Source: Rhodocytophaga aerolata (lineage in GTDB: Bacteria; Bacteroidota; Bacteroidia; Cytophagales; 172606-1). Taken from it: a stretch of DNA of 64,000 nucleotides. A program made the translations under genes and the position numbers. The notes under the pieces were generated by a model. It had not been told where the DNA came from and did not search any database. It worked only from the letters and a program-made list of their open reading frames with translations. Position 1 is the stretch's first letter. Every line of letters begins with the position of its first letter. The stretch covers positions 248,001 to 312,000 of the forward strand of contig NZ_JAUKPO010000003.1 of NCBI RefSeq assembly GCF_030503435.1. The letters run 5' to 3'. Positions 28,080-36,850 of the stretch are shown piece after piece.

Positions 28080-29129
28080 TTAAGCAGGGCTTATTTTATA
28101 CGCAGGTTCGTTCCACTGATAATCTACAGATACAGGTCTTGGAGCAAAATTGCTATTAAGCACGGTATCTACTACTGTTTCTGTAATATCCGGATAATCT
28201 ACATGAATAGCACTCCCGTTTTCTACCCATTCAGCTAAAGCATAATTATACTTCTCATGTAACTTCTTCAATACTGGAACACCTATTGTTTTTAATACTT
28301 CTGCATTACATAGTTGTTCATACTGATTAGAAATAGGCACTACCATTAATTTTTTGTTTAAAAACAATGCTTCTGCCGGCGTTTCAAAGCCTGCTCCACA
28401 AAGTACACCTGATGAGGAAGCCATACTTTCTACAAAAGCATCGTTATGTAATGGGCGTATGTGTACATTCCCTAACTTAAATGGAGATTTATTGTGTTTA
28501 GAGAACACTTCCCAAGTTGTGTTTTTAAACACAGAGAGAAAATTATATAGTTCAGCATCTCCATAGGCTGGCAAGTATACGGTATAGTGTCCTTTATCAG
28601 TTACTGTTGCCTCACGTATTTGCTTTCTGATGATAGGAGTGAAAATATTCTTATCGAATTTCATAAAATGAAATCCATACTGTTTAACGGCAGGCGCATA
28701 GTATTTGCATATAAGTTTACCTGGCATTGTATACGGCTCAGATTTTGGGGCAGCAGGAGATAGAACGGCACAATGATGACTCAATCCTATACACATCTTG
28801 CCTTTAGCTTTGGCTGCCCAGGCAGATACAGGCTCAAAATCGTTAATAATTAAATCGTATTCTTCAATTGGCAAACTGTTCACTTCCTGAAGGAATTTTG
28901 GCAGATTAGATTTAAACATTGTATTAAACAAGCTTATATCTCCACTCTTGCCAAAAACAAAACTGAATCCATTTAATCGGTATTTTACCGGAAAATTTAC
29001 AGGAATATCCGATTGGGTACCACTAATCAGCACATCCAACTCAACTCTTTTTCCTAAAGCAGCTATAATATCTTCTGCTCTACTTAAATGTCCATTTCCA
29101 GTTGCTTGTGTTGCGTATAATACTTTCAT
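28080..29129 (-). CDS. glycosyltransferase (Glyco_trans_1_3 type)
   Basis: 349-residue GT-B-fold protein resembling UDP-GlcNAc transferases of the MurG-like group. The N-terminus ATQATGNGHLSRAEDII (about 6-22) has the GxGHxxR nucleotide-sugar motif. The C-terminal domain has the donor-binding loop GVLCGAGFETPAEALFLNKKL (about 245-265) and VPISNQYEQLCNAEVL. The target acceptor is unknown. It sits alone, next to an AT-rich gap and a second glycosyltransferase on the other strand. The ATG start is at 29129; no Bacteroidota promoter is clear upstream. A role in polysaccharide or glycolipid building is inferred only. Confidence 0.83.
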   Translation of the reverse strand: MKVLYATQATGNGHLSRAEDIIAALGKRVELDVLISGTQSDIPVNFPVKYRLNGFSFVFGKSGDISLFNTMFKSNLPKFLQEVNSLPIEEYDLIINDFEPVSAWAAKAKGKMCIGLSHHCAVLSPAAPKSEPYTMPGKLICKYYAPAVKQYGFHFMKFDKNIFTPIIRKQIREATVTDKGHYTVYLPAYGDAELYNFLSVFKNTTWEVFSKHNKSPFKLGNVHIRPLHNDAFVESMASSSGVLCGAGFETPAEALFLNKKLMVVPISNQYEQLCNAEVLKTIGVPVLKKLHEKYNYALAEWVENGSAIHVDYPDITETVVDTVLNSNFAPRPVSVDYQWNEPAYKISPA

Positions 29130-29910
29130 AAATGAGGTTATTCAGATTAGTTCAAGGGGTATGTATTTTGTTTACAAAAACTACTAACTAGTTTAACGTA
29201 AAGTATAAATAAGGGTTTTTGGATAGAACTAAAATATAAATTTCTTTATCTGGGGTATATCTAAATTACAATACGGTAAAAATGGACAATTGTATACTAA
29301 AATCATATAGTTTTAAGGAAAAATATATCGTATAATAGTATTTTCTTGATCCAAATTAGAAGACTATTATAATAATTTTAATATAATATTGTTATCTGTT
29401 TATAAGAATTGATAACAATATTCTGAAATTCAATTGCAAATACCTCATACACAGAAATATACATAAATTTTTATTCAATCTATCATTATTGAAAAAAAAT
29501 ATCTTTTCTATGTAATTATATTTTTTAGAGTTAGCAAAGAGTGTGGTAATTTTTGTACTGTACTATGCCTAAAATTTAAAGCAGGAGCCAACTGAATTAA
29601 AGCCAAAATTCAACTAATTTTGAGCATGTGATACATCTTTATCCGGAATAGGAATTTTCGTTGAATATACGGTGATGCATTTTTGTGATTGAAGAATAAT
29701 ATATTATAAATTTACTTATTATTTTATTCTACTTACCAACAGCTGCATTTCCTATGGAACAAATCAAAAAGTTAACTAAAACAGGCCTTCCAACAGGATA
29801 TAGTATTTGAGTTCAACAGAATAATTATCAACAATATTCATACCATTCAATTATTATCATGTAATGTTTGTTAAAGATTTTAACAGCTACATTTCTTAAA
29901 TCTGCTCATA
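29130..29910. other. AT-rich intergenic region
   Basis: About 780 bases of very AT-rich DNA between two glycosyltransferase genes. It holds a 12-bp perfect inverted repeat (AATATTGTTATC at 29385-29396, GATAACAATATT at 29411-29422, 14-base loop) and an 18-codon open frame (29754-29810). I see no protein family, RNA or mobile element. Confidence 0.55.
29385..29422. repeat. 12-bp inverted repeat in AT-rich gap
   Basis: AATATTGTTATC and GATAACAATATT are perfect inverted arms with a 14-base spacer. It may be a regulator site or a chance AT palindrome. Confidence 0.35.
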
Positions 29911-30921
29911 GTGAATAGTCAAAAGATACTTGTTGTACAAACAGCATTTATAGGCGATGTTATTTTAGCCACTGCTATAGTTGAAAAAGTAAAACAGTAC
30001 TTTCCTTATGCACAGATAGATTTCCTGCTTCGAAAAGGGAATGAAAGTTTATTCAATCAGCATCCATTAATAAACAAAGTTCTTATCTGGGACAAACATC
30101 ATCATAAATATACCAATCTAGTAAAGCTTATTTCTTTGGTCCGAAAATCAAGATATGATGTGGTGGTCAATTTACAACGCTTTGCTGCCATGGGATTGCT
30201 TACCGCTTTTTCGGGAGCAAAGCAAACACTAGGATTTTCTAAAAACCCCGTATCTTGGTTGTTTACGAAAAGTTTTGACCACCGGATAGATAATCATCAG
30301 CACGAAACTGAACGTAACCATCAATTGATTGCTCATTTAACAGATGCCATACCAGCCAAACCTAAATTATATCCTTCCCTGAAAGATTATGAAGCTATAG
30401 CAGGATATATCTTCACTCCTTATATATGTGTTGCGCCTACATCTGTATGGTTTACCAAGCAGTTTCCTGAAGAGAAATGGATTGAGTTTTTGAAACATAT
30501 CCCCGAAAAATTTCACATTTATTTGCTTGGCGCTCCAGCTGATAAAAGTAACTGTCAACAGATTCTGGATGCTTGTGAATCGAAGAATGCAACAAATCTA
30601 GCAGGAAGGCTATCATTATTAGCCTCTGCTGCGCTTATGCAAAAAGCAGCAATGAATTTTGTGAATGATTCTGCCCCTATGCATCTGGCCAGTGCCATGA
30701 ATGCGCCTACGTGTGCTATTTACTGTTCCACAGTACCCTCTTTTGGGTTTGGCCCTTTAGCTGAAAAGTCTTTTATTGTAGAAGTATCGTATCCACTGTA
30801 TTGTAGACCCTGTGGGTTGCATGGGTATAAAGCTTGTCCGGAAAAGCATTTTAAGTGTGCTCACGATATATCTATAACCAGTATAGTAAAAATACTGGAT
30901 ACCGTAAGTACGGCCTCTTAA
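29911..30921 (+). CDS. glycosyltransferase family 9 (heptosyltransferase-like)
   Basis: 336-residue GT-B enzyme of family 9, which adds heptose or similar sugars to lipopolysaccharide core. The start is GTG, preceding the conserved KILVVQTAFIGDVILATAIV (about 5-24), the usual N-terminal strand-loop with Gly-Asp. The C-terminal donor site is NDSAPMHLASAMNAPTCAIY (about 251-270), with the family Asp-Ser and His-x-Ala. The tail PLYCRPCGLHGYKACPEKHFKC is rich in Cys, as is common in this family. It is convergent with rnc, 15 bases apart. A role in lipopolysaccharide is suggested by the family, and no other core genes are adjacent. Confidence 0.88.
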   Translation: MNSQKILVVQTAFIGDVILATAIVEKVKQYFPYAQIDFLLRKGNESLFNQHPLINKVLIWDKHHHKYTNLVKLISLVRKSRYDVVVNLQRFAAMGLLTAFSGAKQTLGFSKNPVSWLFTKSFDHRIDNHQHETERNHQLIAHLTDAIPAKPKLYPSLKDYEAIAGYIFTPYICVAPTSVWFTKQFPEEKWIEFLKHIPEKFHIYLLGAPADKSNCQQILDACESKNATNLAGRLSLLASAALMQKAAMNFVNDSAPMHLASAMNAPTCAIYCSTVPSFGFGPLAEKSFIVEVSYPLYCRPCGLHGYKACPEKHFKCAHDISITSIVKILDTVSTAS

Positions 30922-30936
30922 AAAAACAAAACACGT

Positions 30937-31734
30937 CTATTTTAGCTGAAGTATTTCACAGGATTTTTCGGCGGCTGCCTGCTCAGCCTTTTTCTTACTA
31001 TAGCCACTTCCGGTAGTAAACGGCTTATCGTCTATAACAATCTGTGCTATAAATTCTTTATTATGGAGATTTCCTTTTTCTTCAATAATTTCAAAACGTA
31101 GATTCCGGTTTTCACGCTGAGCCCACTCAATTATCAGGCTCTTAAAGTTTGAATTAGTCTCTACAATCTTTTCCAGATCAAAATGAGGACTTATTAACCG
31201 TTTAATGATAAACTTTTTGCAGTATTTAAATCCTTTATCTAAATAGATTGCGCCTACCAAAGCTTCCAAGGCATCACCATTCATCGATTTATGGGTAAGA
31301 ACCGTTTTGCGGTTCCCATCAAATACAATAAGTTTGTTCAAGCCAATTTTTTTAGCCAGGTTATTTAGCGACTCGCGGTTTACAATACGGGAACGTATAT
31401 CGGTAAGGAACCCTTCTTCTTTATAAGGAAATTTTTTAAATAAAAAATCAGCTATAACAGCTCCTAGGATAGCATCCCCCAGGTACTCTAGCCGTTCGTT
31501 CGATTCGCGGAATCCGGATTTACCGGTTTCTTTGGAAGCAGATGTATGTTGGAGGGCTAATTTGTATAAATGAATATTAGCAGGCTTGCTGCCAATGATC
31601 TGGGAGATATCGGCAGCAAGTTTTTTATCTTTATCGGAACTCCTTTTGAAAAAATCGCTAACAAAACGAAGGATGTCAACCACTGGATCAGGCTTGCAGT
31701 TTTCTGAACAAGATTGAAAAATTGTGCCCACCAA
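30937..31734 (-). CDS. rnc: ribonuclease III
   Basis: Double-strand-specific endoribonuclease for rRNA and mRNA processing. The catalytic signature NERLEYLGDAILGAVIADFLF (near 83-103) bears the metal-binding Glu and Asp. The second acidic segment is MNGDALEALVGAIYLDKGF, and a dsRBD closes the protein (FIAQIVIDDKPFTTGSGYSKKKAEQAAAEKSC). The frame opens at ATG 31734, giving 265 residues but overlapping fabF by 47 bases. A GTG at 31683 would give a 248-residue protein that starts just after the fabF stop. I give the longer frame because it is the only ATG, but the GTG is a serious alternative. It lies downstream of fabF in one operon. Confidence 0.94.
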   Translation of the reverse strand: MVGTIFQSCSENCKPDPVVDILRFVSDFFKRSSDKDKKLAADISQIIGSKPANIHLYKLALQHTSASKETGKSGFRESNERLEYLGDAILGAVIADFLFKKFPYKEEGFLTDIRSRIVNRESLNNLAKKIGLNKLIVFDGNRKTVLTHKSMNGDALEALVGAIYLDKGFKYCKKFIIKRLISPHFDLEKIVETNSNFKSLIIEWAQRENRNLRFEIIEEKGNLHNKEFIAQIVIDDKPFTTGSGYSKKKAEQAAAEKSCEILQLK

Positions 31735-32941
31735 AGCCGAAGGTATTACTAAGGACAGTATTTATTTTTCTGGATTGGGCTTTATTAAATGTAAAATTCA
31801 ACCTGGCATCAAAAGCTTCATCGTCGGTAAAATGATTGATGGTTGGCGGAACTAACTGATGTTGAATAGCCAGAATGGATGCAATGGCTTCTATTGCTCC
31901 GGCAGCTCCTAACAAATGTCCGGTCATAGATTTCGTAGAGCTAATATTCAGTTGATAGGCATGCTCACCAAAAACCTTCTGAATAGCAGATGTTTCACTA
32001 ATATCTCCTAAAGGCGTAGAGGTGCCATGAACATTAATATAATCTATATCTTCAGGTTTGATGTTGGCATCCCGTAAAGCATCGCGCATTACATTTAAAG
32101 CACCCAAACCTTCAGGATGAGGCGCTGTAATATGATAAGCATCAGAAGACATACCTCCACCAATCAACTCGGCATAAATATGAGCGCCGCGGGCTTTAGC
32201 ATGTTCATATTCCTCTAAAATTAATGCACCTGCTCCCTCGCCTAGCACAAACCCATCCCGATCTTTGTCGAATGGACGAGAGGCAGTTTGAGGGTCTTCA
32301 TTGCGTTCCGACAATGCCTTCATAGCGTTAAACCCACCGATACCAGCTTCTGTAACAGCAGCCTCTGAGCCTCCGGCTATAGCAATATCTATTCTTCCAA
32401 TACGTATATAATTAAATGCATCTACTAACGCGTTGGTAGCAGAGGCACAGGCAGATACGGTGACAAAATTTGGCCCCCGGAATCCGTATTTAATTGAAAT
32501 GAAGCCCGAACTAAGATCGGCGATCATTTTAGGAATAAAGAAAGGATTGAACCTAGGTGTACCATCGCCTTTGGCAAATCCCATAACTTCTTCCTGAAAA
32601 GTTCTTAACCCTCCTATACCAGATCCCCAGATTACACCTGCCCGGTCTAAATCAATTCTATCTATCTCCAATTTAGAATCTGTAAGTGCCTCTTCGGCAA
32701 CCACCATAGCATATTGAGTAAAAGAGTCCATTTTACGGGCCTCTTTCCTATCTATAAAATTATGTATATCGAAATTTTTAACCTCGCAGGCAAACCGGGT
32801 TCTAAATTTTTCTGCATTAAACTTCGTGATGGGTGCAGCACCACTTACCCCTGTAGACAAAGAATGCCAAAAGTCTTTTACATTGTTTCCTATGGGGGTA
32901 AGTGCGCCTAATCCAGTAACTACTACTCTCCTAAAATTCAT
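31688..32941 (-). CDS. fabF: 3-oxoacyl-[acyl-carrier-protein] synthase II
   Basis: 417-residue condensing enzyme that elongates acyl-ACP with malonyl-ACP. The thiolase-fold active site is complete: nucleophilic Cys in VSACASATNALVDAF (near 165), His in NVHGTSTPLGD (near 305), and His in KSMTGHLLGAAGAIEA (near 340). GGSEAAVTEAGIGGF and the C-terminal NTFGFGGHNFSILF are typical. It follows acpP by 53 bases and leads into rnc. No fabD, fabG or fabH is in the window. Confidence 0.97.
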   Translation of the reverse strand: MNFRRVVVTGLGALTPIGNNVKDFWHSLSTGVSGAAPITKFNAEKFRTRFACEVKNFDIHNFIDRKEARKMDSFTQYAMVVAEEALTDSKLEIDRIDLDRAGVIWGSGIGGLRTFQEEVMGFAKGDGTPRFNPFFIPKMIADLSSGFISIKYGFRGPNFVTVSACASATNALVDAFNYIRIGRIDIAIAGGSEAAVTEAGIGGFNAMKALSERNEDPQTASRPFDKDRDGFVLGEGAGALILEEYEHAKARGAHIYAELIGGGMSSDAYHITAPHPEGLGALNVMRDALRDANIKPEDIDYINVHGTSTPLGDISETSAIQKVFGEHAYQLNISSTKSMTGHLLGAAGAIEAIASILAIQHQLVPPTINHFTDDEAFDARLNFTFNKAQSRKINTVLSNTFGFGGHNFSILFRKLQA

Positions 32942-32994
32942 AGAACGAACTCTCTGCTCATGCAGATTTGATGGGAAATTGATGGGTATGCTAC

Positions 32995-33231
32995 TTATTT
33001 TACATTCTCCTCTAAGTAAGCAATCGCTTGACCTACTGTTGAGATATTTTCAGCCTGGTCGTCGGGAATAGAAATGTTGAACTCTTTCTCAAACTCCATG
33101 ATCAGTTCTACAGTATCCAAAGAATCAGCTCCCAGGTCATTGGTAAAGCTTGCCTCATTCGTTACTTCTGACTCTTCAACGCCTAACTTGTCTATAATAA
33201 TACTTTTAACTTTTTGTGCAATTTCTGACAT
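32995..33231 (-). CDS. acpP: acyl carrier protein
   Basis: 78-residue acidic four-helix protein that carries the growing acyl chain on a 4'-phosphopantetheine arm. The attachment Ser is in [17 protein letters not shown] (near 38). Length and charge are normal. It is the first gene of the acpP-fabF-rnc run on this strand and supplies the substrate carrier for FabF, for the FabZ half of the fusion, and for LpxA and LpxD. Confidence 0.97.
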   Translation of the reverse strand: MSEIAQKVKSIIIDKLGVEESEVTNEASFTNDLGADSLDTVELIMEFEKEFNISIPDDQAENISTVGQAIAYLEENVK

Positions 33232-33544
33232 TTCCTTTTATAAAATTTAAGTTAAAAACCACTGCAAAGAAATACATTTAAACTAATATTGTCAAACAAT
33301 TTCTACTATTCTTAATTTAAAAGTCTTTTTAATCATACCTTTACGATGAATTAGATAACGATTTATTGCTTAATGCGGTAATTGTTCAAATAAATACTGC
33401 TAATATTGCAACTAACATGCTATAAATTCTTATATACTCCTATCAGGAGAATCTGCTTTGCTAGTAAGTAATTTATATAATTCATCTATTTTTGAAAGTA
33501 CGAATTAGCCAACCAATAAAGATTAATCACTATCAATTACACAA
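33232..33544. other. divergent intergenic region between acpP and pyk
   Basis: 313 bases with both 5' ends pointing outward, so it should hold both promoters. Only the pyk side has a clear element (33487-33494). I see no riboswitch fold or long dyad here. A fatty-acid regulator site may exist, but none stands out. Confidence 0.5.
33487..33494 (+). promoter_or_regulatory. candidate -7 promoter element of pyk (TATTTTTG)
   Basis: Exact TAnnTTTG match 50 bases before the pyruvate kinase ATG. A TTTG lies 26 bases upstream, longer than typical spacing. Confidence 0.45.
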
Positions 33545-34981
33545 ATGAGAATACACTTCAATAAAACCAAAGTAATTGCCACTGTTGGACCTGCCTGTAA
33601 TAAAAAAGAGCAGCTACTTGAACTGATTGAGGCTGGGGCAGATGTATTCAGGCTTAACTTTTCGCATGGCAGCCATGAAGAGCATCTGAAAGTAGTGGAA
33701 GCTGTACGTAGTTTAAACAAAGAACACAACTTTCATATAGGATTGTTACAGGATTTGCAAGGCCCTAAAATCCGTACGCGCGAAGTGGAGAACAATGGTG
33801 TCATGCTGCACAAAGGAAGTAAATTAACCCTGACAACAGAAAAGGTAGTAGGTAATGCCGAACGGATTAGTACTACTTATATGGAAATGGCTAGTGATGT
33901 AAAACCTGGAGAGGCTATTTTGTTGGATGATGGAAAAATTGAGTTGCGGGTATTAAGCATTGAGGGTTCAGATGTATTGACGGAAGTAGTATATGGGGGT
34001 ATTCTTAAATCTAAAAAAGGGATTAATCTACCGAATACCAATGTATCTATACCAGCTCTTACGGAAAAAGATCGTGAAGACTTGTTGTTTGGCTTAGAAC
34101 ATAATGTAGAGTGGATTGCTTTATCTTTCGTAAGAACAGCCGAGGAGGTTATTGAGCTTAAAAATATTATAAAAGATAGTGGCAAAAAGGCTAGGGTTGT
34201 ATCTAAAATTGAAAAGCCTGAAGCTATCCGGAATATCGATGCAATTATTGCTGCTTCGGATGCCTTAATGGTGGCCCGCGGCGATCTAGGGGTGGAAATA
34301 CCAATGGAAGAAGTGCCTATGATTCAAAAAATGATTGTGCAGAAGTGTAATCAGGCAGCCAAACCGGTAATTATAGCCACTCAAATGCTGGAAAGCATGA
34401 TTACGAGTCCGCGGCCTACCCGGGCAGAAATTAATGACATCGCTAACTCTGTAATAGATGGCGCTGATACATTAATGCTGAGTGCAGAGAGTGCTTCTGG
34501 CATGTATCCTACGTTAGCTGTAAAATGTATGACGGATACTATTCACAATATTGAGGGATCAGCAGACATCTATTTTAAAAACCATGCAAATGTTCTTAAA
34601 TTCAGAGAAGATCCAAATTTCAACAGCAATAATGTCGTAGTTAGTGCTTGCCGCCTGGCCAGAGATACGGAAGCGAAAGCAATTGTAGGAATGACCAGTT
34701 CAGGATATACGGCCTTCCGGATTTCGAGCCACAGGCCAAAAGCAAATATATTCATCTTTACCAGCAATATTTTCTTACTCAATACATTGAGTCTCTCTTG
34801 GGGTGTAAGAGCTTTTTATTACGACAAACTTACTACTACGGATGAAACATTTCAGGATATCCAGGATATATTAGCTAAAGAAGGCCATTTACATAAAGGG
34901 GATATTATTATTAATACAGCAAGTATGCCTATCAGCAAAAAGCAAAAGACTAATACAATTAAACTAAGTGTAGTGGAATAG
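33545..34981 (+). CDS. pyk: pyruvate kinase
   Basis: 478-residue glycolytic enzyme making pyruvate and ATP from phosphoenolpyruvate. The barrel has KVIATVGPACNKKEQLLELIEAG (about 9-31), FRLNFSHG, KIRTREV, the catalytic KIEKPEAIRNIDAII (near 219-233) and ARGDLGVEIP. The C-terminal AMGMTS-type effector domain is present but shortened (GMTSSGYTAFRISSHRP). The Lys of KIEKPEA and the Asp-Leu-Gly metal site are intact. A solitary gene with a clean terminator. Confidence 0.97.
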   Translation: MRIHFNKTKVIATVGPACNKKEQLLELIEAGADVFRLNFSHGSHEEHLKVVEAVRSLNKEHNFHIGLLQDLQGPKIRTREVENNGVMLHKGSKLTLTTEKVVGNAERISTTYMEMASDVKPGEAILLDDGKIELRVLSIEGSDVLTEVVYGGILKSKKGINLPNTNVSIPALTEKDREDLLFGLEHNVEWIALSFVRTAEEVIELKNIIKDSGKKARVVSKIEKPEAIRNIDAIIAASDALMVARGDLGVEIPMEEVPMIQKMIVQKCNQAAKPVIIATQMLESMITSPRPTRAEINDIANSVIDGADTLMLSAESASGMYPTLAVKCMTDTIHNIEGSADIYFKNHANVLKFREDPNFNSNNVVVSACRLARDTEAKAIVGMTSSGYTAFRISSHRPKANIFIFTSNIFLLNTLSLSWGVRAFYYDKLTTTDETFQDIQDILAKEGHLHKGDIIINTASMPISKKQKTNTIKLSVVE

Positions 34982-35010
34982 TCTAATGTCTAATATTTAT
35001 AGAAATAAAT

Positions 35011-35046
35011 AAAAAGCTTCAAAGAATATTTGAAGCTTTTTTATTG
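35011..35046. terminator. bidirectional terminator between pyk and the DUF5606 gene
   Basis: 13-bp perfect stem (35011-35023 and 35029-35041, core AAGCTTCAAA) with a 5-base loop, and A and T tracts on both flanks, 29 bases after the pyk stop. Confidence 0.85.
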
Positions 35047-35075
35047 TACATACTATTGACGTACTATTAAAATAT

Positions 35076-35525
35076 TTACGAGGATTTCTTCTCTTCTTCA
35101 GCCGGTGCTTGTACAGCATCTTCCTGCTTCTTCTCAAATAGATCCGGCGCATGGTTCACCAATATACCATACCAGGTTACTAATTTTTTAATATCAGACG
35201 AATATACCCGCTCCCGGTCATATTGGGGCACGATTTCTTCTATAAAACTGAAGAGATCCTCGGAGGAAGATTTTGGTTGAACCGGCAAGTCTTTACCATA
35301 TTTCTCAAAAATGGCTGCTAATACTTCTTCCAATTGAACGGAAGACTCTTTGCCAGTTGTGTAAATTGAAATTTCTTTCAATATAGAAACCCGGTATTGA
35401 GGCCCAGCCACCAGTTTGCTTTTTTGCTCATCAATTGATTCCAGAATTACACCGGAACGTGTAGGTTTTACCAATCTGAATAAGCCTCCTTTTCCAGAGA
35501 CAGTTGCTATTTCTTTTAAATCCAT
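35076..35525 (-). CDS. DUF5606 domain-containing protein
   Basis: 149-residue soluble protein of a family conserved in Bacteroidota, of unknown function. The N-terminus MDLKEIATVSGKGGLFRLVKP matches the family start. The middle has VSILKEISIYTTGKESSVQLEEVL (about 50-73) and the C-terminus is a short, acidic, Glu/Ala-rich tail (about 130-149), probably disordered. It lies 21 bases downstream of the TonB-C-like gene and probably shares its transcript. No catalytic motif is visible. Confidence 0.8.
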   Translation of the reverse strand: MDLKEIATVSGKGGLFRLVKPTRSGVILESIDEQKSKLVAGPQYRVSILKEISIYTTGKESSVQLEEVLAAIFEKYGKDLPVQPKSSSEDLFSFIEEIVPQYDRERVYSSDIKKLVTWYGILVNHAPDLFEKKQEDAVQAPAEEEKKSS

Positions 35526-35546
35526 GAATAGTTTAATTAGAATTAC

Positions 35547-35924
35547 TTACTTCTGTAGATCAAACCGGACAGGTATGGTGGCATCTACTCTATAACCCGG
35601 AGCTTTGAATTTAAGGCTCCGTACTATACGCATAGCCTCTTCGCCACATCCTGCACCGATATTTTTTATCAACTTTTGATTTATCATTTTCCCATTCTCT
35701 TCCAGAGTAAAAGCAACAACACACTCTCCGTGGACGCGGTTACGTTTAGCCATAGGTGGATATTGAAGATTTTTCTGTATATCAGCCAATAAAGCTTCTC
35801 TGCCACCTTCGTAGTGCTCTGCCACCGGAAGCACTCTTTCGTTGCTGCTCGCCGAGGTTTGAGCAATTGTTACGCTACTTACCAAAAGAGCAAAGAATAA
35901 TAAAAACATTAACTTGTTTCGCAT
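35547..35924 (-). CDS. TonB C-terminal-like exported protein
   Basis: 125-residue protein with a signal peptide (MRNKLMFLLFFALLVSSVTIAQ, about 1-22) followed by a TonB C-terminal fold: IQKNLQYPPMAKRNRVHGECVVAFTLEENGKMINQKLI and the conserved RIVRSLKFKAP with the YxVDATIPVRF closing strand. In true TonB an N-terminal helix anchors the protein to ExbBD; here a cleavable peptide replaces the anchor, so this is a stand-alone periplasmic protein. It may interact with TonB-dependent receptors or bind peptidoglycan; function is unknown. An internal frame on the same strand is a shadow. It has its own TAnnTTTG promoter upstream. Confidence 0.83.
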   Translation of the reverse strand: MRNKLMFLLFFALLVSSVTIAQTSASSNERVLPVAEHYEGGREALLADIQKNLQYPPMAKRNRVHGECVVAFTLEENGKMINQKLIKNIGAGCGEEAMRIVRSLKFKAPGYRVDATIPVRFDLQK

Positions 35925-35993
35925 AATAATAGCTATTAAGATGATACATTAGATTATTCTACATAGCTACGCGTAAAACAACCTATTTCATAT

Positions 35994-36001
35994 CAAAATT
36001 A
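35994..36001 (-). promoter_or_regulatory. candidate -7 promoter element of the TonB-like gene (TAATTTTG)
   Basis: Exact TAnnTTTG match on the minus strand (CAAAATTA on plus), 69 bases upstream of the TonB-like ATG. Confidence 0.4.
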
Positions 36002-36088
36002 CCCAATTTTATTACACCTTGCAAAAGATCATTGACAATCGCCTCAACCGCTAGTTATATCATACAGTACTCACCCTTATGAATTTTG

Positions 36089-36694
36089 TTATATCTTTTT
36101 ATAAGTTTTATTTAACGAATCAATAAACTTCAGTATTTCATCCCGCCCATCTCTTGAAACAGATGATGTTACGAAATACGAAGGAACCTCCTCCCATTGT
36201 TCAAGCATTTTTTGAATATACTGTTCTACATGAAGCTGCGTCTTGGATTTTGTTTGTTTATCTGCTTTTGTAAATATAATGCTAAAAGGTATTTCCGATT
36301 TTCCTAACCACTCCATAAACTCCAGATCAACCTTTTGTGCCTCATGCCGGGAATCTATCAATACGAATACACATAACAAATTTGTACGCTGAAGCAAATA
36401 TTGCCTGATCATCGTATCCCATTTTTCACGGTCTGCTTTACTGGCCTGAGCCCATCCATATCCGGGCAAGTCTACCAGATACCACTCATCATTTATGAGA
36501 AAATGATTGATCAACTGTGTTTTACCGGGCTTTTGTGACGTTTTAGCCAGGTTTGGGTGGCCGGTAAGCATATTTATTAATGACGATTTCCCGACGTTGG
36601 AACGGCCTATAAAAGCATATTCGGGCTTTTCTGGGGCAGGACATGCTTTATAGTCGGTATTACTCTGAATAAAAGTGGCTTGTATAATTTTCAT
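36089..36694 (-). CDS. engB: ribosome biogenesis GTP-binding protein EngB (YsxC/YihA)
   Basis: 201-residue TRAFAC GTPase required for large-subunit assembly. G1 is [14 protein letters not shown] (about 31-44), G3 is DLPGYGWA (about 75-82), G4 is TKADK (about 141-145), and G5 is SSVSRDG near 178. Length is standard. It is a single gene with a promoter element about 30 bases upstream. It has no operon partner in the window. Confidence 0.96.
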   Translation of the reverse strand: MKIIQATFIQSNTDYKACPAPEKPEYAFIGRSNVGKSSLINMLTGHPNLAKTSQKPGKTQLINHFLINDEWYLVDLPGYGWAQASKADREKWDTMIRQYLLQRTNLLCVFVLIDSRHEAQKVDLEFMEWLGKSEIPFSIIFTKADKQTKSKTQLHVEQYIQKMLEQWEEVPSYFVTSSVSRDGRDEILKFIDSLNKTYKKI

Positions 36695-36728
36695 AAGACT
36701 GTTGTACGCTTCGTACCTGAAATACGCT

Positions 36729-36736
36729 CAAAATTA
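36729..36736 (-). promoter_or_regulatory. candidate -7 promoter element of engB (TAATTTTG)
   Basis: Exact TAnnTTTG match on the minus strand (CAAAATTA on plus), 34 bases upstream of the engB ATG. Confidence 0.5.
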
Positions 36737-36850
36737 ACCAATTATTCAGCTTGCCCCTTATTAATTCGCTTGAACTTACATTCACATTCTACGAGTTGCT
36801 AGAGCTTTGTTTAAGATTAGCATAACTTAAGTGTCTAGTTTACTTGAATA

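Noticed and set aside
28035-28238. 67-codon plus-strand frame over the end of the minus-strand glycosyltransferase
   Set aside because: It is a shadow of the glycosyltransferase gene in another frame.
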